This document shows, in pieces, positions 1-10,130 of a DNA stretch of 64,000 bases. The number at the start of each line of letters is the position of its first letter. Positions within the stretch are counted from its first letter, which is position 1. The notes below the pieces were generated by a model. The model worked only from the letters and a program-made list of their open reading frames with translations. It did not search any database and was not told the DNA's origin. The position numbers and the translations under genes are program-made. This DNA comes from Cordylochernes scorpioides (lineage: Eukaryota > Arthropoda > Arachnida > Pseudoscorpiones > Chernetidae), in assembly GCA_030710605.1 (NCBI GenBank), contig CP092871.1, positions 71,052,639-71,116,638 on the forward strand. Direction: 5' to 3'.

Positions 1-465
1 GAACCATACTGATTGTGGAGGTGTCTTGTCCACTTCATGGAATGGAGGGTGCCATTGCCCCGTTAGTCAGCCACATTTCCCTGTTCACGGTTACCGTATA
101 CTAATATGAATGGATAATTTATGTCATAATATACACCATTTTGACCCATACTTTGACTCTATTTGCATACTTTACATGAAAAACATAAGCATGCCAAAAT
201 TGATTATGATAAATAGAAAAAATATATATGTGTTATTATGTATACATACAATCTATAAATTTTATTTATCATCAACAATTCTGGTATCACATAAATATTT
301 ACATTTTAATTATAAAATAAACTAAACAATGAAGAAGACAGATATGTAAATTTTCACCTTGAATTGAATCTGAAATAACTCACTATAGCTTCACACATAG
401 AGGAAAGGAAATATTTTTAGTTCCAGAATTGGAATTTCGCACTTTATACTCTCTTATCTGTATAA

Positions 466-657
466 AATGAAAGGATTTAAGCACGAATGTTTCTTTTATA
501 CAAACTTCTACTGTCCTTACTGCGATGAAATAATATATTTGGAGGGCTTAGCTCATCAGTGGTAAACCCTTAGGGAAGGTTTTTCATCGCAGTAAGGACA
601 ATAGAAGTTTTTATTGTATATAAAAGAAACATTCGTTTTTAAATCCTTTCATTTTAT
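466..657. mobile_element. Foldback element, family F1
   Basis: Long terminal inverted repeats contain CTTCTACTGTCCTTACTGCG and its complement, and the outer part reads AATGAAAGGATTTAAGCACG. The centre carries GGAGGGCTTAGCTCATCAG. No coding capacity. The right-arm counterpart is at 29690-29890. Related copies are at 41510-42205 and 46078-46215. Confidence 0.75.
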
Positions 658-1129
658 GTATATAGATGGCGCGTTATTTCTTATCTAAATTGATAGGAAA
701 CAAATAGCTTTCCATCTAAGTCTATATAACTTCCAAAAAGCTGCTATATTGAAAATATATTCCCCCTTATTGTTTTCTTCTCTATTTTACCTTTCATTCT
801 CTAATGTTTTTCCCAACTCGGACGAATTCTGTAATAGACGTAGGCCCCAAATAAACGCCGTTTGTGTTGTGGGGCCATTCATGCTAGGTATATTCAGATA
901 ATGTAAAGTGATTATACACAAGACCTCTTTCACATGTTGGAATGTTGAAGAAGTAAATGTGGTCATTCAGATTATGACTGTGGAAATCTGCGAGCTATAA
1001 AAGCCAGAAAACAAAGGTCATAAGTAGAATGGGCGAGTTGGGACTGAAATAAGATTACAGCTCGGGACTCCATGAACCTCAGAAGTCCGATATAAATCTA
1101 CACTCTATATATATATATTATATAGAAAT

Positions 1130-1520
1130 ATTCTATAAAATGTATTTTATTTTGAAATTATAATTTATAGGGAAAAAATTACTCTGTTGAATCGACCGCG
1201 CAGAGGTCGCGCTTTCCCTTTATAAAGCTTATTGTTGTTGTTTCTCGATGGCCGGCTCAAACCTTTTGTAAAGTATGTAAATAAGCTTTTCATTTTATTT
1301 TATTCTTACGCCTCAAATCAGGCAATATTTTCCTTAATTAGGTTTCATCATCACAATTAAATAAAATTGAATTCAAAGTTAATTTTATTTAAATATTACC
1401 ACGATTGCAAAACAATATCACATACTCATGGATTCCAAGATCAAGTAAATGACCAATAATTCCTCTACAAACAATTTTAATCTCTCAACAGAAGATAAGA
1501 TATTTCCTAATATATATATA
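1130..1520 (+). mobile_element. Old solo LTR, diverged
   Basis: This is a diverged copy of the LTR described at 1525 and 7771. It shares the block around CGACCG..CAGAGGTCGCGC, a TATA-like CTTTATAAAGC, the GTTGTTGTTT/GGCCGGCTCAAA block, the TATGTAAATAAGC stretch and the later CACGATTGCA block. It carries no LINE at the position occupied in the younger LTRs. It is also present in the right arm (about 28820-29210), so it predates the inverted duplication. Confidence 0.6.
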
Positions 1521-1670
1521 TATATGTTATATAAATGTATTATTTAAAATATTAAATTAAAATATTTTATTTAAAAATGTTATATGTTAAAATGTTATTT
1601 TATTTAAAGTTATAATTTCATAGAAATAAATACTCTGTTTTAATCGACCGCCAGAGGTCACTCTTTCCCC

Positions 1671-1677
1671 TATAAAA
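1671..1677 (+). promoter_or_regulatory. TATA box of the 5' LTR
   Basis: TATAAAA follows CTCTTTCCCC. The expected start of transcription, 25-30 bp downstream, falls at about 1696-1705. That is the junction with the inserted LINE (1695). Confidence 0.6.
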
Positions 1678-1695
1678 ACTCGTTGTTGTTCTTCT

Positions 1696-4600
1696 TCCAT
1701 CGACGTCACTTGCTGTAGTGCTAGCCTTGTAAATAGCGTTACCGATTGGCATCCTGAGTACCAGGAGTTGTCTGACCACAAACGCCTCGTCTTTAACCTC
1801 AATTTCGCTCCCTCTTCACAGGACAACACCAGATTTAAATTAAACAAATTTAGCGAAATATACTTCAGCTTTGGTCGTGCTGACTGGGATAGAGTTTTTG
1901 AACATTTCAGCCAAAAAATAGAAAATATTAATATTTTTTTAGAAAATGTGCGTGACTCATCCTCCCTCGACGATGTAATTAATTTACTCGGCGAAGAGAT
2001 TTTTCACACATGTCTAAACACCATTCCATCCCGTCCCAGAAGTGATAAATACCTCAAGTCCATCTCTTGGTGGAAATCTGATTTGAATCCTCTCAAAAGG
2101 GCCACTCAAAAGGCACAGCGGGCCTTTATAAAGGCACGCGGTGTCGTTAAGGGTGTGCTGGAGGTCTTTTACAAAAGACTTAAGGCAAGATATCGCCGTG
2201 CGAGGAGACTGGCTAAGAAAGAAGCATGGAGGGCAGCCTGCTCGCGTTGCGAAATCAGCCCTTGGGGTGGAATCTACAGTTTCATCAAGGGAAATTTTAA
2301 GCGCAAACCCCTCTCAGCTCTCCCAGTTGGTAGCGGCTTCACTGAAGGTCCGCGGGACACATTAAATCACGTATTAGATTACTATTTCGGCCGCGTCCCG
2401 CCCGATACCATGTTAGAACACAAAGATTTAAGCAAAGTCATCGCATCGTCATCTGATGACGACCCTTTGTTTACAGATAACGAGTTGTTGTTGACAGCGG
2501 ATAAGGTAAACTTATCTTCTTCTCCTGGTAGTGATGGCATGCCACCTCTTCTTATCGTAAAACTTGTTAAACATTTTCGGACGTTTTTTCTAAGTATTTT
2601 CAACAAGTGTTTAACCACTGGCCACTTTCCATCTACATGGAAGCTGGGGGACGTCGTTCTCGTCCCCAAGCGAAGTGGGGAGGACTTTCTCGCATCACAC
2701 CGTCCAATCACGATGCTGCCTGGTTTGGGCAAGATCCTTGAGCGTCTAATTCTTGCTAGGCTGTCGTGGATGGCCGATAGGATGTGTAAAGCGCCTCCAA
2801 ACCAGTTCGGATTTAAGCCTTGTAGGTCTACTACAGCCGCACTCTTAAATCTAAAATCTACTATTACCCGGACGATTAAAAATAGGAAATCTTGTCTTCT
2901 TCTTTCTTTTGATGTTAAAGGCGCTTTTGACAACGTGCTCCACTCCAGTATCTTGAGAGCGTTGCACAAAAGCGTCTGTCCCAGAAATATTTATCACCTG
3001 ATAAACTCGTTTCTATGTAACCGTGTTGTGAGACTATCTATGAATGGTTGTACTGTGTCGAGACGAGTTTCCAAAGGATGTCCCCAGGGTTCAGTTCTCG
3101 GCCCATTCCTTTGGAATATTGTCTTTGATGAACTCCTCACGCTGGACTACAGGAATAATGTTTTCCCGCAAGCCTACGCGGATGATCTGGTCGTGGTGGT
3201 CTCGGGATGCCGAACTAGTCAACTTCCCGCGGCCCAACACACCATAGATATGATCGCTAGGTGGTGCAGTTTGCATAAACTGGAACTCAGCGTGGGGAAG
3301 TGCCAGGCTATGGTTCTCCTCAGACCACACGGGAGACTGCCTGAACCGCGCCGGGATCTGGTTATCCACGGACGGCCAATCCAATGGTGCGACTCAATTA
3401 AGGTGCTGGGAGTGAGATTTGATCAACGTCTATCTTTCTACCAGCACGTAGTTGAAGTCTGCGCCAAGGTCCGCGGCATGTTGCCGCGTTTGACCGCAGC
3501 CGCTAATCTCAACTTTGGTTTTGGTTACCGCGCCTTGAGAACTCTGTATCTGCAAGTGGTTGTTCCGGCCATTGCCTATGCCTCGGCGGTATGGTTTCCT
3601 AATCTTTCTCAACGCTCCTTGAATGTTCTACTGAGTGCTCAAAGGCCTTTCCTAGTGAGAGCTTGTAGAGCTTTCAGATCAACCAGCAACGCTGCTCTAA
3701 TCTCCCTCTCTAGAGTCCTTCCTCTCGATCTGGAAATCTTGGCTAAAACTGAGCTATACCTTAAAAAGTATGGATTGGTTGACACTGAAATTCCACTCGA
3801 GCCTCCTCCCTTTCCACATCCTCTCCCCTACCCCCCCTATTACTCCGCTCCCAGTAATATCCCTGCTCTTTTCTTCCACGTGGCATACTATACAGATGGT
3901 TCCAAAACCAGAGATGGAGTTGGCGCCGGCGTGTACAGGTTCTCTTGTCTCGATTGTGCACCTGAAATACGTGAATCTCATGTTCTGTCCCCTCATTGTT
4001 CTGTCTTTCAGGCGGAAGCCCTTGGATTGGTTAAGGCTCTTGAAAACGCAACCACTTTACCAAATCATCTAACCTTAGGATTCTTCTTGGACAACCTCTC
4101 AGTCGTGAAGTCAGTTCTGAACTCTAAGACTGGTAATTACCTTATCGACAGAGCTCTGCTACTGATTTCGCGATTGAATCGCAATGGGAACAGATGCACC
4201 ATACAATGGATCAAGGGCTACAGTGGGAACGTGGGTAATGACATCGCGGACACACTCGCAAAGCGGGCTGCTGAGTCTGCTAACCCAAGCTGTTACAAAC
4301 TCGCTCCTTTGTCGTTTGTAAAATCGGCAATCTACGGCCGGGCGCGTGAAGCATGGGAAAGCAGATTCCTCTCTCTAGCTCCTTCTATCCACACCCGCTT
4401 TGGCCTTACTCCAATGAGTCTTTTAGACAAAAGGTATGCGTACATCGTCCCTAGCGAGCACATTGTGGTAGGCCTGCTATCGGGACACACGTGGACGGAC
4501 AGTTTCGCCCACAGGATAGGCGTCATTGACGATCCTTCCTGCCCTTACTGCGACGCTGACAGGGAAGAAACTCTGTCTCACATCGTGCTTGAGTGCAGCA

Positions 4601-4806
4601 GCCTTGATGCCCTTAGATTCCCCCTTCTTTCCACCTGTGCAGAAGAATTAGGGTACACTCCGCGGTCACTCAAAGACTTTATTTTCAACAGGAGCACTTG
4701 GCGAGCCTGCCTGGAGTTCCTAAAGGCCTCTGATAGACTTAAGCCACGCGTCCGCGCGGAGGATTCCGATCACCTGAGTGACTCGGACTCCTCACCTCAT
4801 GGTTAA
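1696..4806 (+). pseudogene. LINE ORF2 fragment: endonuclease end, reverse transcriptase, RNase H
   Basis: An open frame of about 1036 codons without a start codon. The frame is already open at the LTR junction, where only the last part of the APE-type endonuclease remains (SIDVTCCSASLV.., ending in SDHKRLVF). Reverse transcriptase follows: motif A DVKGAFD (about 2913), motif B GCPQGSVLGP (about 3080), and catalytic YADD at 3175-3186. RNase H follows: YTDGSK (about 3889), the AEAL glutamate, LDN, and GNDIADTLAK near 4240. In the last motif the usual histidine is a tyrosine (KGYSGN). A CPYCDADREETLSHIVLEC zinc motif lies near the end. RNase H plus a terminal CCHC fits the I/R1/LOA group of LINEs; the exact clade is an inference. 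No internal stop or frameshift, so it is recent but dead because the 5' end is missing. TTG at 1768 is not a real start. Confidence 0.9.
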
Positions 4807-5120
4807 CACCGGTCATTGGCGGCTGCCCGTAGACGTAACTCTGGCCTGTGCCGCTGCTTAAGATCGGTTTCGCGACCTGCCCTGCGTATGTGATCGCCCC
4901 CGACGCTGTCTCTGTATCCCAATGACAGAGGGCAAATGGTTTGGCGATTCGACGGCGCGGGCTGCTCGAGAAATCGACTTACGCAGCGACCCATTTGAAC
5001 GCGCTATGCAATCCATGGTGTACTTTTCTGGTTGGTCGTCTTAGCACTGGTACCCTCACCAGTAATCTTACCTAAAACTTTAATATATTCATTTTTACAA
5101 AAATATATATATATATAAAA

Positions 5121-5151
<31 letters not shown>

Positions 5152-5685
5152 TAATAATAATAATAATAAATAAAAATAAAAAAATAATCTATCTTTTCCC
5201 ATCAGTTGCTGAATCATTCTCGCTTTATCTAATATTCTTATTTAAACAACAGCTGTCTTTCTTTTATTTTCCCTGGCCTGGGGAATCTAACCTTTTTGAA
5301 CAGCCTTGGTTGCGTGCAGCACCTTGATACTTTGACACTGTGCATTGCGGCTTGTCTGCCTGCTACACCTTTTGGGCTTAAAAATCGTATACTTTAATCA
5401 TTGCGGTCTGTCTGCCCTCCACGGTCACCCCTGGGCTCAACACCATTGAACCCGTCTCTGCCACCCCCTGAACTCCCTGGATCACCACCCTGCTCCCCCC
5501 CCCCCCCCCCCCCCCCCCGGTCCTCCTCTACATCCCGGCTCTCCTGGCCTCACCTGGCGATGATCCCTGGCCACACATCCCCAGGCCCCTCCAACTATGC
5601 TTTGTATATATTCCGCTTTATGCGTCCATCGGGGCTCAAAAATCATTCATTTTGGTTAGCAGCCCCGTAAAATAAAGATATTTTC
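4807..5685 (+). other. 3' untranslated region of the LINE
   Basis: Non-coding. It contains (TAA)n and AT tracts (5100-5190), two related blocks with GCTTGTCTGCC / GGTCTGTCTGCC, and a run of about 22 C at 5497-5518. The last 60 nt match the 3' end of the gag-only LINE. The C run may be unreliable in length. Confidence 0.6.
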
Positions 5686-5949
5686 TCTTCCCCCGTTGGC
5701 CGACCCAAAACATTTGTACATTATGTAAATACGCTTTTCATTTTTTTATTCTTACGCCTTAAGCCAGGCAGTACATTTGTCAAATTATGTTTTTATATAT
5801 TTTTAAGCTCAATTAAAAAATTTATAATCTTTACTATTTTTATTATTTTTATTTCAAGATTATTCAACCACGACTGCACCACCATAGTATAATCACCAAG
5901 ATGATCCAAATCAACAGAAATCTTATCTATTTTTTCTATAATATAATAT

Positions 5950-7760
5950 AAGTCGACAGGATTACCTGTGTGTTCAATATGCCAAAAGCAAAATTTTTCA
6001 AACTCAAATATGCAAATCTTCTAACCAAATATAACTTTTTTCAATCAAAAATAGATCATTTCAATCAAAAATAGTTCATTTCAATCAAAAAATAGCCAAA
6101 TTCAAGTCAACATGCCCATCTCCAAGCAAACATAGCCACTACAATCAAACATCGCCATATCCAGTTAACTTAGGACAACTCCGGATTTCTCCATCCTCAA
6201 CCATCACCAGCCATCACACCTTCCGCCCAACACCAGCCATCTCCCGAGATCTTCAAATCCAGCCCATCTTCTATTTCAAGGTACTTTGTATCTGCCTTTT
6301 ACATAATTTGCCCCGTTTTAACTTTTTCTCTCTTGTTTACAATAGTTTTCAATCGCTTGTTTATAGTTATTTCCCTTTTTTGTTAAATCAATCTCAAATA
6401 TCAATTTTACCATAGCTGTTTTGCCCTTTAAATTAGAACCACACCTTTAATCCTTTTAAACCTTATTTTGCTCTCCATAATTGTACCTAAATATATCTCT
6501 TTTCATACTTTAACATTAAATATTTACAATTAAGTTAAACCATTTATAGATATCATTTTTTTATAATTCTATATGTAAAGCAGTCGGCCGGGAGGACAAC
6601 AACAACAACAAATTAACATATTTTTTACATTCAATTTCTTTATTAAAAATTAGCTAAACCTTAATGTTTCTCATATTATCAAATTATTTTTCAATATGTT
6701 CCGAATTCCCTATTGATTATCATATGACCACTATGCCTTATAGCTTCACACACATTTCCATCTTGTGTTTAAATTCCCCAACTTTTAATATTTGATAGTT
6801 TCTTATTAATTTCATTTCTTAATATGTTATTATTTTCAAAAATTTTCATTTTTACCCCTATTGCTTATTTCCTGTGTTAATATCTCAAAGCGTACCTAAC
6901 AAATATGTAAATTTAGCGTAGTCAACATATGTAAATTTTAACTTTTGTTTTTGTCCACCTTGATTCTTTTTCTTTAAATCATTCTTTTGCCCTACCATTT
7001 TTAAAAATCTTTACATTTTCATAACTTGTTTTCACATTTGCCTTTTGTACATAAACTTTCTCTTTTATTGCTTTTTCACAAATGCCTTATTTTCTTATCA
7101 TCCAATGTTGCCACCTATCCTTTACCAATGCCATTTTTAAATATATTGTTTATTTTCAATGCTATCATATTTATATCTTTCATTTATATATTTTGTTGTA
7201 ATTATTATGCATTTTATTTTTATTCCTCATTAATAACATATGTGTATCATTATCATGTTTTTCCCAATCTATTGACTCACAACAAGTCAATATGATCAAG
7301 GGATATCATCCTTTTTATTCCCACTTTTTAAATATGCATTCATTTTATTTTTCTTCCACATTTCTAATATTATGTGTATCATTTTTATCCTTGTCTTTTC
7401 CAATCTGTTGGCTCACAACAAGCCAATATGATCATGGAATATCACCCTTTTTATTTCTTACTTTTAATAATCATGCATTTTATTTTCCTTCTTCATTCTT
7501 ATTATATGTGTGTCATTTTCTCATGTTTTTCCAATCTATTGGTTCACATTAAGCCAATACGATTATGGAACACTTTTCTTTTCTCTCTTTAATAATCATT
7601 GACACTTTATACCATTTTGTACTTTCCTGTCTATTGGTTACTATCCAAAAACCAATATGATAAGTGAATATTACCTCACCTTTTCTTTCTATCAATCATT
7701 TTATCTTTTTTTAAACAATATTTTTATCACTTTTCTCTGAACCTATATTATTCTCTTCAC
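5950..7760 (+). other. Internal region of the LTR element, no ORF
   Basis: About 1.8 kb of pyrimidine- and AT-rich DNA with only short chance ORFs, so the element is non-autonomous. A short tandem repeat of ATTTCAATCAAAAATAG lies at 6058-6105. Near 6580-6610 is CAGTCGGCCGGGAGGACAAC, which on the other strand resembles the GTTGTTGTT/CCCG/GGCCG block at the LINE target site in the LTR. A similar block is at 44845-44880. The 3' third holds the hairpin series at 7271-7656. Confidence 0.6.
7271..7656 (+). repeat. Four repeated hairpins with covarying stems
   Basis: Four modules at 7271-7291, 7407-7427, 7538-7558 and 7633-7656 each form a 6-7 bp stem: TTGACT/AGTCAA, TTGGCT/AGCCAA, TTGGTT/AGCCAA and TTGGTT/AACCAA. 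At stem position 4 an A-T pair in copy 1 is G-C in copies 2-4. At position 5 C-G becomes T.G and then T-A. The first three follow a CAATCT leader (the fourth has GTCTATT), and all four are followed by an ATGAT/ACGAT block and mostly a GG..ATATCA-like block. Spacing is 136, 131 and 95 bp. Both changes keep pairing, which suggests an RNA structure kept by selection. Confidence 0.6.
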
Positions 7761-7770
7761 AGGGGGGAAA
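7761..7770 (+). other. Polypurine tract
   Basis: AGGGGGGAAA lies immediately before the TG that opens the 3' LTR. This is the expected plus-strand primer position and it fixes the orientation of the element as plus. Confidence 0.8.
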
Positions 7771-7916
7771 TGTTATATAAATGTATTATTTAAAATATTA
7801 AATTAAAATATTTTATTTAAAAATGTTATATGTTAAAATGTTATTTTATTTAAAGTTATAATTTCATAGAAATAAATACTCTGTTTTAATCGACCGCCAG
7901 AGGTCACTCTTTCCCC

Positions 7917-7923
7917 TATAAAA
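7917..7923 (+). promoter_or_regulatory. TATA box of the 3' LTR
   Basis: TATAAAA lies 73 bp upstream of the ORF1 ATG at 7990. The predicted start of transcription (about 7945) lies within the target-site duplication of the LINE. Confidence 0.6.
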
Positions 7924-7970
7924 ACTCGTTGTTGTTCTTCCCCGTTGGCCGTTGTTCTTCCCCGTTGGCC

Positions 7971-9485
7971 GTATCGGGTCGCTCTTGACATGAATCCTGC
8001 CAAGAAGAAAAAGAAGGCCTACAAGCCTACAACCCGCATCGTGAACGTCGCCGACCTGGAGAGGGAAGATGAGATGGTGATCTCACGCAACTGCAGCATC
8101 CTGAGCTCCATTGGCCATCCTGCCCTGAAATCCCTGCATGAGGACCTGATCCGCTACATCGCCTCGCGGACTGAAATGATCAAGGCCCTCGCTACCAATG
8201 TAGAGAACCTCACTGACACCCTCGAGTCCTTCGCAGAGTTGGACGAAATTGAGGAGGCCAACAAGCCCAAGACTGCTTGCCGCGGCACTCAAACCTGCCC
8301 TGCTCCTTCCTGCAATGAAACCAGCTCCCAGACTGACCCAATCAAGCCCGCCACTCCTGCTCCTGCTGCTCTCCCTGCCAAGAAGCCTGCCTCCTCCCTG
8401 CCTGCTCCTGCTCCAACCAAAAGGAAGCAGTCTGAAGCTCCCAACCCGCCTGCAAAGAGGACAAACCTGAATGGTCCTTCAAAACCTGTGCCTTCCCACG
8501 TCTCCAAGCCTGCGGCCGCCCAAGTGATCCTTCATGGAGAAAAATCGGCGGCCCACACAGTGGTCATCTCAGATGACCCACAGGCTGACCCAAGGGAGAT
8601 GCTGAAAACAGTCCGCGCTGCTCACACTCTCCCCCAAGGCGTTTGGGCCTCCCTGCGCACCAAGGGGAAGCTGGTCCTCCATTCCAGCAATCCTGACACC
8701 ATCCCTGAGGTTACAACCTCCCTGGCCAGCAAGTTGAATGGAATGAAGGTCCGCCAGCAGAAGGAGATCCTGCCACGGATCTGCCTCTTCAAAGTGGATG
8801 AGGAGACATCCAACTCCACAATTGAGGAGACCTTCCTGGAAACCGCTGCTGTTAGAAAACTTCCTGGGGACAAGGTGGTGCGCGTGGCGCACCGTTCTGC
8901 ACCCAGAAACGGGACCTGCACCGCCTTCATCGAGGTGGACCTCAAGACCTTTAGAGCCCTGGGCGTTCGCGGGAGGATCGTGGTGGATGGAGTAATCCTC
9001 AACTTCGAGGAGTCCATCCGCGCCCGCGTCTGCTTCCGCTGTTGTGGCTTCGGCCACAACTCTGCCCAATGCACCAGAGCTCCTAAGTGCTTCCACTGCG
9101 GTGAAGACGGCCATGAAGGCCGAACCTGCCCATCCATTGCTGACCAGCGCACCTCCAAATGTGCCAACTGCTGCTCCCAGGGCCTTCCTGACAAGCACGA
9201 GGCGAGAGCCTCAAGCTGCCCCATCCTGAAGTCTAGGGCCCTCAAGTTCTAGGCTTCAAGGACCTTCTGCCTCCATTTCCATCTGCCACTTCTCCTGGAT
9301 TCCTGGCCTATTCAACGCACCCGCCTCACTGCACCCTGGCGCTATTCCCCTGCTTGCCCAACGTTTCCACCACCCCTACGAGACATCTCCTGCTTCCACA
9401 TCCTAGGGTCCCTTGCCACCTGACATCGATTTTGGGCTCAAAAATCATAACTTTTGGTTAGTAGCCCGTAAATAAAGATATTTTC
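7971..9485 (+). mobile_element. Gag-only LINE inserted at the LTR transcription start
   Basis: Starts GTATCGGG after the duplicated target and ends ..AATAAAGATATTTTC. It encodes only ORF1; no endonuclease or reverse transcriptase sequence lies between the ORF1 stop (9252) and the 3' end. The last 60 nt are shared with the ORF2-bearing LINE at 1695-5685. The 15-bp flanking duplication TCTTCCCCGTTGGCC marks a LINE-type insertion. Confidence 0.8.
7990..9252 (+). CDS. LINE ORF1 (Gag-like) protein, intact
   Basis: A 420-residue ORF1 protein, intact from ATG to TAG. The N-terminus is very basic (MNPAKKKKKAYKP). A Pro/Ala/Lys-rich linker spans roughly residues 90-180, followed by a globular region. 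At the end are three zinc motifs: CFRCCGFGHNSAQC (about 348-361), CFHCGEDGHEGRTC (about 367-380) and a third with CANCC..H..C from about 391. Three such knuckles are the hallmark of ORF1 in R1/I/Jockey-group LINEs, where the protein packages the element RNA. I chose the ATG at 7990 because the frame upstream is LTR sequence without an ATG. The leader from the insertion junction is only about 20 nt. GC content is much higher than in the surrounding LTR DNA. Confidence 0.85.
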   Translation: MNPAKKKKKAYKPTTRIVNVADLEREDEMVISRNCSILSSIGHPALKSLHEDLIRYIASRTEMIKALATNVENLTDTLESFAELDEIEEANKPKTACRGTQTCPAPSCNETSSQTDPIKPATPAPAALPAKKPASSLPAPAPTKRKQSEAPNPPAKRTNLNGPSKPVPSHVSKPAAAQVILHGEKSAAHTVVISDDPQADPREMLKTVRAAHTLPQGVWASLRTKGKLVLHSSNPDTIPEVTTSLASKLNGMKVRQQKEILPRICLFKVDEETSNSTIEETFLETAAVRKLPGDKVVRVAHRSAPRNGTCTAFIEVDLKTFRALGVRGRIVVDGVILNFEESIRARVCFRCCGFGHNSAQCTRAPKCFHCGEDGHEGRTCPSIADQRTSKCANCCSQGLPDKHEARASSCPILKSRALKF

Positions 9486-9748
9486 TCTTCCCCGTTGGCC
9501 GACCCAAAACATTTGTACATTATGTAAATACGCTTTTCATTTTTTTATTCTTACGCCTTAAGCCAGGCAGTACATTTGTCAAATTATGTTTTTATATATT
9601 TTTAAGCTCAATTAAAAAATTTATAATCTTTACTATTTTTATTATTTTTATTTCAAGATTATTCAACCACGACTGCACCACCATAGTATAATCACCAAGA
9701 TGATCCAAATCAACAGAAATCTTATCTATTTTTTCTATAATATAATAT

Positions 9749-10130
9749 TTATATATATATATATAATATCTCACAAGATAAATCCATTCTTTTTGAGCTA
9801 AAAATTATAATATATATATATATATATATTTTAATCTAAAACCAAATTTCAACAAGCATTGATGTGAAATTTAATGGGATTTTTTCATTGTCTCTAGTAA
9901 ACGTGGTTATAAAGAGAAAAGAGGTCAGGTAATAATATTTAAAATAAAATAGGCATATCCTGATCTCTTACATAAATATTTTATATGTCAGGGCGCCATC
10001 TAGTGGAATAAAAATCAACTAAACGTATTTAGGTTTTTCCATAGTATGTGTTTATCTATTTAAAATACTTAGGTAACAGCAAAAACGTCGTTACAGCTCT
10101 ATTGTTAGTGGGGGAGGGGGTACAATTAAA
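9749..10130. other. Shared arm DNA without genes
   Basis: AT-rich sequence after the LTR element, matching 28450-28820 in reverse. It includes a TAGTGGAATAAAAATCAACT / AGATGGCGCC-like repeat end, related to the foldback element around 14891-16627. No ORF of note. Confidence 0.6.

Larger units (their letters stand above)
1695..5685 (+). mobile_element. 5'-truncated LINE inserted in the 5' LTR
   Basis: The LTR reads up to GTTGTTGTTCTTC (1694), then LINE sequence starts inside the endonuclease domain. The LINE ends with ..AATAAAGATATTTTC at 5685, and LTR sequence resumes with TCTTCCCCCGTTGGCC. About 60 nt of the 3' end (CTCAAAAATCAT.., TTTTGGTTAG.., AGCCC.., AATAAAGATATTTTC) is shared with the LINE at 7971-9485 but with several differences. 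The two are therefore related but separate copies. Confidence 0.8.
1525..5949 (+). repeat. 5' LTR, split by a LINE (1695-5685)
   Basis: LTR sequence occupies 1525-1694 and 5686-5949. The two pieces join into the unsplit arrangement seen in the related solo LTRs at 60506 and 63450. It begins with TG and ends near CTATAATATAATAT. Confidence 0.8.
1525..9748 (+). mobile_element. Non-autonomous LTR retrotransposon with a LINE in each LTR
   Basis: Two LTRs begin TGTTATATAAATG at 1525 and 7771. Apart from the LINEs inside them they look identical by eye, so the element is young. The internal region (5950-7760) has no gag or pol. A polypurine tract, AGGGGGGAAA, directly precedes the second LTR. The right arm has the uninterrupted empty site (28800-28830), a short TA tract where this 8.2 kb block sits. 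I see no clear tRNA primer site after the first LTR, and the exact 3' LTR end is blurred by TA-rich sequence. Mobility would depend on proteins from another element. Confidence 0.8.
7771..9748 (+). repeat. 3' LTR, split by a gag-only LINE (7971-9485)
   Basis: LTR sequence occupies 7771-7950 and 9486-9748 and looks identical to the 5' LTR by eye. The host sequence GTTGTTCTTCCCCGTTGGCC occurs twice in tandem at 7931-7970, and TCTTCCCCGTTGGCC recurs at 9486-9500 on the far side of the LINE. Confidence 0.8.

Noticed and set aside
2382-2969. Minus-strand frame of 195 codons opposite the LINE ORF2.
   Set aside because: It is antisense to the reverse transcriptase coding region and shows no domain.
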